The position numbers and the translations under genes are program-made. From RGIG2000 sp045612665 (GTDB lineage Bacteria > Bacillota > Clostridia > Oscillospirales > CAG-272), in contig JAZKZO010000012.1 of the NCBI GenBank assembly GCA_045612665.1, forward strand, positions 1 through 12,507: a stretch of DNA of 12,507 bases. Direction: 5' to 3'. A model generated the notes under the pieces. It saw only the letters and a program-made list of their open reading frames with translations. It was not told the origin of the DNA and did no database searches. This document shows, one piece after another, positions 7,086-12,507 of the stretch; the stretch's first letter is position 1; every line of letters begins with the position of its first letter.

Positions 7086-7113
7086 TAAAGTAACGAAAGT
7101 CAGGAGAGATAAT

Positions 7114-9171
7114 ATGTACAATGTTTTTACAAATAAAATAAGCGTGTCAATAGATGAAAAGAGGGGTACTGTTTCGTCCCTTATCCTTAACGGCAAGGAG
7201 TGCTGTGTCGGGGAATGCTCTATTTTTAGAGTGCGACTTCGCGATAAAAACGGTGAATGCTATCTTTTTGATGCGGGCAATGCCGAGCTTGCCGTGTGCG
7301 AGAATTCCTCGCTTACTTATAAGGGCTTTGGCGGTGATTTTGACACTCTTTGCGTTACGCTTTTTATAACTGCAAGCGATAAAATCGAATGGCGCGTAAG
7401 AGTTGACGGTGTTGGCGGTGATTATGCCGTTGAATGGGTTGAATTTCCAAGGGTGTGCTTGCCTCGCCTTACCGAAAACAACAAGGACGGTGGAAAAATT
7501 CTTTTCCCACACAACGAGGGAATGATTATTTCTAACGACGAATTGCTCCCTAGATATGAAACAGAGTTTCCTATGTCGGGCGCTTCGTTTATCTTCCCGA
7601 ATATGCTTTGCTCACAGTTTATGGCATATCTTTTCGATGACGTGGGTCTTTACATAGGTGCGCACGACACTGCAAGAGGCTTCAAGGGTATTGATTTTTA
7701 TAAAAACGATGATTCTCTTGTACTGACTGTACGCCCGTATTCGGGTGTTGGCTTTGGCGAGGACTACGATAGTGAATTTGGTGTCGTTTGGCAAGTATGC
7801 GAGGGCGATTGGCGCGATGCGTGTGAGATTTACAGGAATTGGTTCAAGGATAATCTTCCCGAGGGTCTTGTTCCTATCACCGACAATGCCTCACTTCCGA
7901 AATGGTACGAAAATTCGCCATTAATTGTAACCTATCCCGCGCGTGGAATACACGATATGGACAAAATGGAGCCTAATGCGCTATTCCCATACACGAACGC
8001 TCTCCCTCACTTAAACAAGATAAAAAACGACACAGGGTGTCAGATAATGGCTCTTCTTATGCATTGGGAGGGCACTGCTCCGTGGGCGCCACCTTATATG
8101 TGGCCACCTTTTGGCGGAGAGGCACTCTTTAACGAATTCAGAGATGCGCTTCACGAAAGCGGAGATTTGCTCGGCGTTTACTGCTCGGGCTTTGGATACA
8201 CGCAAAAAAGCACGTTGATTGAAAGCTATAATTGCGAGGAGAAAATAGAGCGCGAGGGCGTTCTTGAGGGCGTATGCCACTCTCCTGCTAACAAGCCTGA
8301 GCTTGGTAGGACCTGTTGTCCTTATCAGCGCTACGGCTACGATATTTGTCCTGTTTCAAGTCGCGGACGCGAAATACTTGAGGAAGGCTTTGCACCTATT
8401 TTTGATAGCGGTGCTGACTATGCGCAAATTCTTGACCAAAATCACGGTGGCGGTCAATATATGTGCTATGCAAGAGAGCACGGTCATCCCCCTATGCCCG
8501 GAAAGTGGATGACGGAGCATATGCAAGAGCTTCTTGGAGAATGGAAAAAATCAGCTCCAAATATGTTATTCGGCTGTGAAAGTGCCGCTGCCGAGCCGTT
8601 TATCAGTGGACTTTTGATGAGCGACAACAGATACGAGCTTAACTATCCTTTTGGGTTGCCCGTGCCACTTTATGCGTATATTTATCACGAATATGTAAGA
8701 AACTTTATGGGAAATCAATGCGGTTGTCCGTTTGAGCCGAGCTGCGACACCTTGCGTTACCGTTTGGCATATTCCTTCTCTATTGGCGACATTATGACGG
8801 TTGTTTTAGCGCCTAACAGCGAGTTTATGACTCATTGGGGAACGCACGATTTCGAGCATGCGCCCGACAAGGAAAAGACTCTCAAATTCATCAAAAACGT
8901 GATGAGCTTCTACAATAACGGTGCAAAAAAATATCTCTACTCGGGCAAAATGGCTATTGCTCCCGAGATAGAGTGTGAGAAAATTACCATTCCGCTTTTT
9001 AGAGGTCAAAAGACCGTTTGTGTTCCTCGCTTACTCAGCTCGTGTTGGAAAGCCGAGGACGGCAAAATCGCATACATTGTGGCAAATCCCGAGGATACGG
9101 AGCTTGAATTTAGCATTGGAAATGAAAAATTCACCGTGCCTGCGCTTGATGCCGTTTTGATTATTAAATAA
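7114..9171 (+). CDS. Glycoside-hydrolase-like protein, probably DUF6259 family
   Basis: This 685-residue protein has no signal peptide or membrane segment, so it should act in the cytoplasm. The overall plan resembles DUF6259 proteins: an N-terminal beta-rich region to about residue 270 (VRPYSGVGFGEDY, then EIYRNWFK), a central (beta/alpha)8-like region with motifs such as MHWEGTAPW and GVYCSGFG, and a short C-terminal beta region. Candidate acidic catalytic residues are in FDSGADYAQILDQ (D431, D435, D441) and in GCESAAAEP (E489, E494), which sit where barrel strands 4-6 might be expected; this is inference, as no mechanism is known to me for the family. AGGAGAG precedes the ATG by about five bases. 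It has its own promoter and a bidirectional terminator shared with the PTS operon that points towards it. An intracellular role on an oligosaccharide or glycoside is plausible, but the substrate cannot be read from the sequence. Confidence 0.8.
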   Translation: MYNVFTNKISVSIDEKRGTVSSLILNGKECCVGECSIFRVRLRDKNGECYLFDAGNAELAVCENSSLTYKGFGGDFDTLCVTLFITASDKIEWRVRVDGVGGDYAVEWVEFPRVCLPRLTENNKDGGKILFPHNEGMIISNDELLPRYETEFPMSGASFIFPNMLCSQFMAYLFDDVGLYIGAHDTARGFKGIDFYKNDDSLVLTVRPYSGVGFGEDYDSEFGVVWQVCEGDWRDACEIYRNWFKDNLPEGLVPITDNASLPKWYENSPLIVTYPARGIHDMDKMEPNALFPYTNALPHLNKIKNDTGCQIMALLMHWEGTAPWAPPYMWPPFGGEALFNEFRDALHESGDLLGVYCSGFGYTQKSTLIESYNCEEKIEREGVLEGVCHSPANKPELGRTCCPYQRYGYDICPVSSRGREILEEGFAPIFDSGADYAQILDQNHGGGQYMCYAREHGHPPMPGKWMTEHMQELLGEWKKSAPNMLFGCESAAAEPFISGLLMSDNRYELNYPFGLPVPLYAYIYHEYVRNFMGNQCGCPFEPSCDTLRYRLAYSFSIGDIMTVVLAPNSEFMTHWGTHDFEHAPDKEKTLKFIKNVMSFYNNGAKKYLYSGKMAIAPEIECEKITIPLFRGQKTVCVPRLLSSCWKAEDGKIAYIVANPEDTELEFSIGNEKFTVPALDAVLIIK

Positions 9172-9172
9172 G

Positions 9173-9203
9173 AAAAAGCACACTTGAAAAAGTGTGCTTT
9201 TTG
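9173..9203. terminator. Bidirectional terminator between the GH-like gene and the PTS operon
   Basis: AAAAAGCACACTT (9173-9185) pairs with AAGTGTGCTTTTT (9190-9202) across a GAAA tetraloop, a perfect 13-bp stem. The A run on the left and T run on the right allow termination in both directions. It fills almost the whole gap between the two convergent stop codons (9171 and 9205). Confidence 0.92.
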
Positions 9204-9204
9204 T

Positions 9205-10830
9205 TTATAATGAGTTGATATAGTCCTCGAGCTCGCTCTTGATAACGGAAACCTGTGGGCCGTAAATTACTTGAACGCCTGTTCCCTTTTTGATAACGCC
9301 TGCTGCTCCGCTTTCCTTTAAGATTGCCTCGCTTACCTTGCCCTCATCCTTGACGCTTACGCGAAGTCTTGTTGCACAGTTATCAAGTGTTACGATATTA
9401 TCCTTGCCACCGAGTCCCTCTAGGATAAGCTCCGACATATTTGATGCCGATACCTTTTCAGCCTTACCTTGGGCTTTTTTCTCATTATAGTCGGCTCTTG
9501 TATAGAGCTTCACCTCGCCATCGCCTATTTCGCGCCCGGGAGTTGCGTAATTTCTCCTTCTTATGAGGAATCTGAATAAGAAGAAATAGATGATAAAATA
9601 TCCTATTCCGACAAGAGGTATCACAATCCAGTTTGTTTTTGAGTTGCCCTGTATTACGCCAAACAAAAGAAGGTCGATTATACCGCCCGAGAATGTCATT
9701 CCAACGCCTACCTCTAAAATATGCATAAGCATATATGCAAGTCCTGCGAAAACGGAGTGTATCACATAAAGAAGCGGTGCAACGAATAAGAAAGTGAACT
9801 CTATCGGCTCGGTTATACCTGTAAGCATTGAGGTAAGGGCTGCCGACAAAAGAAGTCCGCCTGCGGTTTTCTTTTTGGCATCATCGGCACAGGTATACAT
9901 AGCAAGGGCGGCACCTGGCAAGCCGAATATCATAAGTGGGAATTTTCCACTCATAAATCTTGTAGCTGACACGGAGAATTTTTCAACCGTGCTTGATGCA
10001 AGCTCGGCAAAGAAGATATTTTGAGCGCCATATACCATAACACCGTCTATTAGTGCGCTTCCACCGACTCCCGTTTGCCAAAACGGCAAATAGAACACAT
10101 GGTGCAAGCCGAACGGAATGAGAATTCTCTCGATAAAGCCGTAGATAAACGTGCCTGCATAGCCTGATTTTAAAACGAGGTTGCCAAGCGCGTATATTCC
10201 CGACTGAACATATGGCCAAATAAAGAACATAAGCACACCGACAATTAGATAAGCTGCCGTTGAGATGATTGGCACAAAGCGAGTTCCACCGAAGAATGAT
10301 ATTACGTTGGGGAGTCGTATCTTATAAAATCTATTATTGAGGTATGCTACACCGAGTCCGACTATGATGCCACCGAAAACTCCCATTTGAAGGGACTGTA
10401 TTCCGACAACGTTTGCAACTGTTCCGTCCGAGAGTGCCTCGTCAGTGAGCCTTCCTGTGATTAAAAGAAGTGAGTTTATTGTTTTGTGCATTACAAAGAA
10501 TGCAATTGCGGCGGAGAGTGTGGCTGTCGCCTTTTCGTTTTCTGCCATTCCAAGTGCAACTCCCATTGCAAAAAGCAACGGCAGATTATCGAAAATTACC
10601 GTTCCGACCGAAGCTAAAAGGCTGAACACGGAATATAAGAACGTGCCAGGTCCCATAGCGCCCATAAGATTGTACGCCTCTAGCATTGCCTCATTTGTAA
10701 GCGATGCACCTATACCGAGCAAAAGCCCTGCTATTGGGAGAAGTGCAATTGGTAGCATAAACGCGCGTCCTACTCTTTGAAGAACGCTAAAAATGCCACT
10801 CCCCCACCTTTTTTTAACTATTTGTGCCAT
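9205..10830 (-). CDS. PTS transporter EIICB, glucose/maltose/GlcNAc superfamily
   Basis: This 541-residue protein carries the membrane channel and the EIIB phosphorylation domain of a sugar phosphotransferase system. The EIIC part (about residues 15-430) has roughly ten hydrophobic segments, the GLHH motif at 241-244 and the GITEP motif at 338-342, both conserved in the glucose superfamily. After a charged linker of about 35 residues the EIIB domain ends the protein, with the phosphoacceptor Cys485 in LDNCATRLR. The order IIC-IIB without fused EIIA resembles MalX and related permeases. Substrate cannot be fixed: glucose, maltose, another alpha-glucoside or an amino sugar all fit. AAGGAAAGGA sits about six bases upstream of the ATG. 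It is the last gene of an HPr-EIIA-EIICB operon, starting two bases after the EIIA stop codon. Confidence 0.94.
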   Translation of the reverse strand: MAQIVKKRWGSGIFSVLQRVGRAFMLPIALLPIAGLLLGIGASLTNEAMLEAYNLMGAMGPGTFLYSVFSLLASVGTVIFDNLPLLFAMGVALGMAENEKATATLSAAIAFFVMHKTINSLLLITGRLTDEALSDGTVANVVGIQSLQMGVFGGIIVGLGVAYLNNRFYKIRLPNVISFFGGTRFVPIISTAAYLIVGVLMFFIWPYVQSGIYALGNLVLKSGYAGTFIYGFIERILIPFGLHHVFYLPFWQTGVGGSALIDGVMVYGAQNIFFAELASSTVEKFSVSATRFMSGKFPLMIFGLPGAALAMYTCADDAKKKTAGGLLLSAALTSMLTGITEPIEFTFLFVAPLLYVIHSVFAGLAYMLMHILEVGVGMTFSGGIIDLLLFGVIQGNSKTNWIVIPLVGIGYFIIYFFLFRFLIRRRNYATPGREIGDGEVKLYTRADYNEKKAQGKAEKVSASNMSELILEGLGGKDNIVTLDNCATRLRVSVKDEGKVSEAILKESGAAGVIKKGTGVQVIYGPQVSVIKSELEDYINSL

Positions 10831-10832
10831 AT

Positions 10833-11309
10833 TTATCCTTTCCTTGTGTAATACATAACCGTGTCCTTGCCAGCTATTGTATTACCAAATTTATAGGCTA
10901 TATTTTTTATTTTTTCGGGATTTGTGATAAGGACTGCCGTTATTGGGTTAAAGCCCCTTTGCTTTATAAGAGAAATATCGGCGGTGGCAACAATTTGCCC
11001 TGCACGCACCTTGTCGCCTGCATCAACTCTTACATCAAATCCTTCACCGTTCATTTCAACCGTATCAACACCTATGTGTATTAGCACGTCAAGGTCGTTA
11101 TCGGTGTGAATTGAGATTGCGTGCTTAGTTTTTGCGACATTTTCCACGACTCCGTCAACGGGGCTTTTAAAGATACTCCCCCTAGGATCTTGGGCAAATC
11201 CCTTGCCAAGAAGTCCAAGAGAAAACGCCTCGTCGGGGATTTCTGCAATCGGAGCGCTCACGCCATCGCATACGGCTAGCATTGAGGATTGCTTCTTTTG
11301 AAAAATCAT
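10833..11309 (-). CDS. PTS EIIA component, glucose (Crr) type
   Basis: The 158-residue cytosolic protein accepts phosphate from HPr and passes it to EIIB. It has the EIIA-Glc fold markers: IFKSPVDGVV at 46-55, the conserved His63 in TKHAISI, the phosphoacceptor His78 in LIHIGVDTVEMNGEGF, and the late NPITAVLITN stretch. The start at 11309 is supported by GGAGG about seven bases upstream and by the ATGA overlap with the HPr stop codon, which implies translational coupling. A longer frame to 11357 would run into HPr coding sequence and add a non-homologous N-terminus, so it was rejected. It is a free-standing EIIA that complements the EIICB protein lacking that domain. Confidence 0.94.
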   Translation of the reverse strand: MIFQKKQSSMLAVCDGVSAPIAEIPDEAFSLGLLGKGFAQDPRGSIFKSPVDGVVENVAKTKHAISIHTDNDLDVLIHIGVDTVEMNGEGFDVRVDAGDKVRAGQIVATADISLIKQRGFNPITAVLITNPEKIKNIAYKFGNTIAGKDTVMYYTRKG

Positions 11310-11575
11310 CTTATGCCTCCAAATCCGCTTTCGCAAAACGCCTTCAACGCTTCGCAAGCGCTACTTTCGTCCTCGCCCTCTATTTCAAAATAAAGCTCCG
11401 TGCTGTTTGTTGCGCCAAGGCTCATAACGCTAAGAAGTCTTTTTGCGTCGATTTCCTTTCCGAGTGCTTTTATTTTAATGCTTGATTTGAATTTTCGCGC
11501 CTCGGTTGCAAGCGCTCCTGCAGGACGTGCATGCAATCCGTTTTCCAAGGCGACTCTATATGTGAAATGCTTCAT
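11306..11575 (-). CDS. HPr-family phosphocarrier with Arg at the regulatory Ser46 position
   Basis: The 89-residue protein carries phosphate from enzyme I to EIIA. His15 lies in GLHARPA, the PEP-dependent phosphorylation site. It aligns without gaps to B. subtilis HPr from residue 13 to 54, so positions can be compared directly: the site of Ser46, which HPr kinase phosphorylates in Bacillota to drive CcpA-dependent catabolite repression, is Arg46 here (AKRLLSVMSLG, residues 44-54). The nearest Ser is residue 49. It should therefore work in transport but may not signal through P-Ser46. The ribosome binding site AGGAG lies six bases upstream. It heads the PTS operon and overlaps EIIA by four bases. 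Enzyme I (ptsI) is not in the window, and a second, housekeeping HPr would be expected elsewhere in the genome. Confidence 0.93.
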   Translation of the reverse strand: MKHFTYRVALENGLHARPAGALATEARKFKSSIKIKALGKEIDAKRLLSVMSLGATNSTELYFEIEGEDESSACEALKAFCESGFGGIR

Positions 11576-11646
11576 TTTTTCTCCTTGCTTTTTGAGTTTT
11601 CAAATCTATTTTGGCTTTTTTGGAATTTATTATTCAAAATTCAGAC

Positions 11647-11675
11647 AAGTTAGATTTAATATTGCATTGGTGCAA
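11647..11675 (-). promoter_or_regulatory. Tentative promoter of the HPr-EIIA-EIICB operon
   Basis: On the minus strand, TTGCAC (11675-11670) and TAACTT (11652-11647) are 17 bases apart. The -10 box is weak, so this is the best of poor candidates in the 163-base divergent gap. Its -35 box overlaps that of the plus-strand promoter, which would make the two start sites compete. Confidence 0.35.
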
Positions 11676-11690
11676 AAAATGTGATATACT
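11662..11690 (+). promoter_or_regulatory. Promoter of the single-helix protein gene, with embedded inverted repeat
   Basis: TTGCAT at 11662-11667 and TATACT at 11685-11690 are separated by 17 bases, a good sigma-A match. TTGCA (11662-11666) and TGCAA (11671-11675) form an inverted repeat with a 4-nt spacer on the -35 box, a position where a bound repressor could affect both this promoter and the divergent PTS promoter. No regulator gene is adjacent. Confidence 0.65.
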
Positions 11691-11738
11691 TATAGAGTAG
11701 CTAGAATATTTAAATAATTTTACCTTTGAGGTATTGAA

Positions 11739-12152
11739 ATGAAATTTAGATTTAACGGTTCTCTTGATGAATTTGTAAAAAAATATTCCGAGGCAAGAGA
11801 TAGCTTTAACTTGGAAAATCCGAGCAAAAGCTTTCCTCTTGTTGTGTATTTGCGTGCAGGAAGCATTGAAATCGGTGTTGAAAAGGGCAAATACGGCGGT
11901 GCATATTGGTTTAATGCTCCTGTTATAGAGCGCGACGGTTATATTGAGCTTGAGGGCGATATTTTGCCTGACAAGGATATGAAGATGAGATGGTATGACT
12001 GGATTGTCTTCTCGCTTGTGTTCGTAATTAGCCTTATTCCTATGCTTATTGCGTGTATTTTCACAAAGTCATCTCCCTTTAGCTCGAAAAAGAAAAGAGC
12101 CAAAAGACTCCGTAAATACCTTTGCTCTTATCTTGGCTGTGAGGAAATTTAA
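11739..12152 (+). CDS. Uncharacterised protein with one membrane helix
   Basis: I do not recognise this 137-residue protein. Residues 1-82 are a soluble, mixed-charge region beginning MKFRFNGSLDEFVKKYSEAR, with a likely beta-rich stretch (PLVVYLRAGSIEIGVEKG) followed by GGAYWF. Residues about 86-108 form one hydrophobic helix (IVFSLVFVISLIPMLIACIF). The remaining tail is strongly basic (KKKRAKRLRK) and ends in a short segment with two Cys. The positive-inside rule suggests the basic tail is cytoplasmic and the first 82 residues are outside, although there is no cleavable signal peptide, so a reverse orientation cannot be excluded. GAGGT at 11728-11732 precedes the ATG. It is transcribed alone, divergently from the PTS operon, and ends at a good terminator. 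Codon use matches the GC-richer part of the window. Confidence 0.72.
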   Translation: MKFRFNGSLDEFVKKYSEARDSFNLENPSKSFPLVVYLRAGSIEIGVEKGKYGGAYWFNAPVIERDGYIELEGDILPDKDMKMRWYDWIVFSLVFVISLIPMLIACIFTKSSPFSSKKKRAKRLRKYLCSYLGCEEI

Positions 12153-12157
12153 AAATC

Positions 12158-12182
12158 AAAAGCCGTTTAAAACGGCTTTTTT
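12158..12182 (+). terminator. Rho-independent terminator after the single-helix protein gene
   Basis: AAAAGCCGT (12158-12166) pairs with ACGGCTTTT (12172-12180) around a TTAAA loop, followed by a T run to 12182. The A-rich left flank could allow weak termination of minus-strand transcripts coming from the OB-fold gene. Confidence 0.88.
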
Positions 12183-12187
12183 ATTTG

Positions 12188-12283
12188 TTGGATACACTTC
12201 GACTTGAGGAGAAGCCTTAAACAAAAGTACCTCGTGTTCTTCTCGTTCCTTTTGTAAGACACAGAAACATCCTCTGTCTTGAG
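12188..12283. other. Structured non-coding segment, candidate interspersed repeat
   Basis: This segment between two convergent genes has no supportable coding frame but has several complementary arms. CTTAAACAAAAG (12216-12227) pairs with CTTTTGTAAG (12249-12258) apart from a 2-nt bulge. GAGGA (12206-12210) can pair with TCCTC (12270-12274). AAGACACAG (12256-12264) can pair with CTCTGTCTT (12272-12280) with one mismatch, as an alternative fold. No T tract follows, so it is not a plain terminator. I have an uncertain memory of similar sequence recurring in gut clostridial genomes; only one copy is in this window. Confidence 0.4.
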
Positions 12284-12507
12284 TTATGCCACTTCGTCGA
12301 TTTTGATAGTATAACCAAGGATTTCACCTATTGATACAATTTGACCTTTTATCGTAACCTTATCTCCAACTTCTTTTTTTAGTAAAAAATCACGTTGAGC
12401 ATCAGTTTTAATTTTACACATAACCGTATCAAAACTCCAGTCATCTGCATTAACAGGTTCTATGCTGATGTAAGAACCATCACTATCAAAATTTGTTATT
12501 TCGCCTG
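12284..12507 (-). CDS. OB-fold (tRNA_anti-like) protein, C-terminal 73 residues (5' end outside window)
   Basis: The minus-strand frame is open from the window edge for 73 codons and stops at 12286-12284. The product contains CKIKTDAQRDF, then VGDKVTIKGQIVSIGEILGY and TIKIDEVA at the end, the pattern of the tRNA_anti-like OB-fold domain seen at the C-terminus of many small exported or membrane-anchored proteins of Bacillota. The N-terminal part, where a signal peptide, zinc ribbon or membrane helix would be expected, is outside the window. All five Glu codons are GAA and the region is AT-rich, like the permease at the other end of the window and unlike the genes between. Because the gene has no start codon inside the window it is easy to miss. 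Function is unknown; the family fold suggests oligonucleotide or ligand binding. Confidence 0.8.
   Translation of the reverse strand, partial: GEITNFDSDGSYISIEPVNADDWSFDTVMCKIKTDAQRDFLLKKEVGDKVTIKGQIVSIGEILGYTIKIDEVA

Noticed and set aside
10445..10780. 111-codon plus-strand open frame within EIICB
   Set aside because: It is the antisense of a strongly supported membrane transporter and has no signal of its own.
11310..11357. 16-residue extension of EIIA
   Set aside because: It lies within HPr coding sequence, and the ATGA overlap with GGAGG supports the shorter form.
12219..12272. 17-residue minus-strand open frame beginning MFLCLTKG
   Set aside because: It has no ribosome binding site and lies in the structured segment; it is more likely an accident of that element.
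1..12507. CRISPR array, insertion sequence, tRNA or rRNA genes, toxin-antitoxin pair
   Set aside because: I looked for spaced direct repeats, terminal inverted repeats with a transposase, and tRNA-like cloverleaf sequence and found none.

Overview
The window looks like a chromosomal stretch from an uncultured, probably gut-associated member of the Clostridia (Bacillota). The evidence is a low-to-moderate GC content, strong AGGAGG-type ribosome binding sites, sigma-A promoters close to consensus, compact gene spacing with shared bidirectional terminators, an EHIADH-type uracil permease, and clostridial secreted-protein architectures. I see no tRNA, rRNA, CRISPR array, transposase or phage gene. 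No stretch longer than about 210 bases lacks a gene.

Layout. (1) 1-1446: pyrimidine salvage, with the 3' end of a uracil permease overlapping upp (uracil phosphoribosyltransferase), closed by a strong terminator. (2) 1448-5598, plus strand: a three-gene unit with a perfect TTGACA-N17-TATAAT promoter. It encodes a 1165-aa exported protein (GLUG-like repeats, a central metallo-beta-lactamase-fold domain, a C-terminal LamG-like domain), a 57-aa acidic peptide overlapping its stop codon, and a 124-aa lipoprotein that is almost entirely Ser/Glu-rich linker. A bidirectional terminator closes it. (3) 5597-6907, minus: an FAD-dependent oxidoreductase with a C-terminal Rieske [2Fe-2S] domain. (4) 7114-9171, plus, with its own strong promoter: a 685-aa cytoplasmic glycoside-hydrolase-like protein, probably DUF6259. 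(5) 11575-9205, minus: a compact PTS operon in the order HPr, EIIA (Crr type), EIICB. (6) 11739-12152: an unrecognised protein with one membrane helix. (7) 12188-12283: a structured non-coding segment. (8) 12284-12507, minus: the C-terminal end of an OB-fold (tRNA_anti-like) protein that runs off the window.

How the parts fit. The permease and Upp import uracil and convert it to UMP. The PTS operon imports a sugar, and the convergent glycoside-hydrolase-like protein is a candidate for processing it inside the cell; this link is inferred from position only. The exported MBL/LamG protein, the acidic peptide and the Ser/Glu lipoprotein share one promoter and overlapping or abutting start and stop codons, so they are probably made together at the cell envelope. 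Their function is not known to me and this is the best candidate for an undescribed system.

The base composition is uneven. The permease, the first half of upp and the final partial gene are AT-rich and use mostly AAA and GAA codons, while most of the sequence between about 1,150 and 12,150 is richer in GC and uses AAG and GAG freely. The left change falls inside the upp reading frame, near the PRPP-binding loop. This suggests either homologous replacement or an assembly join.
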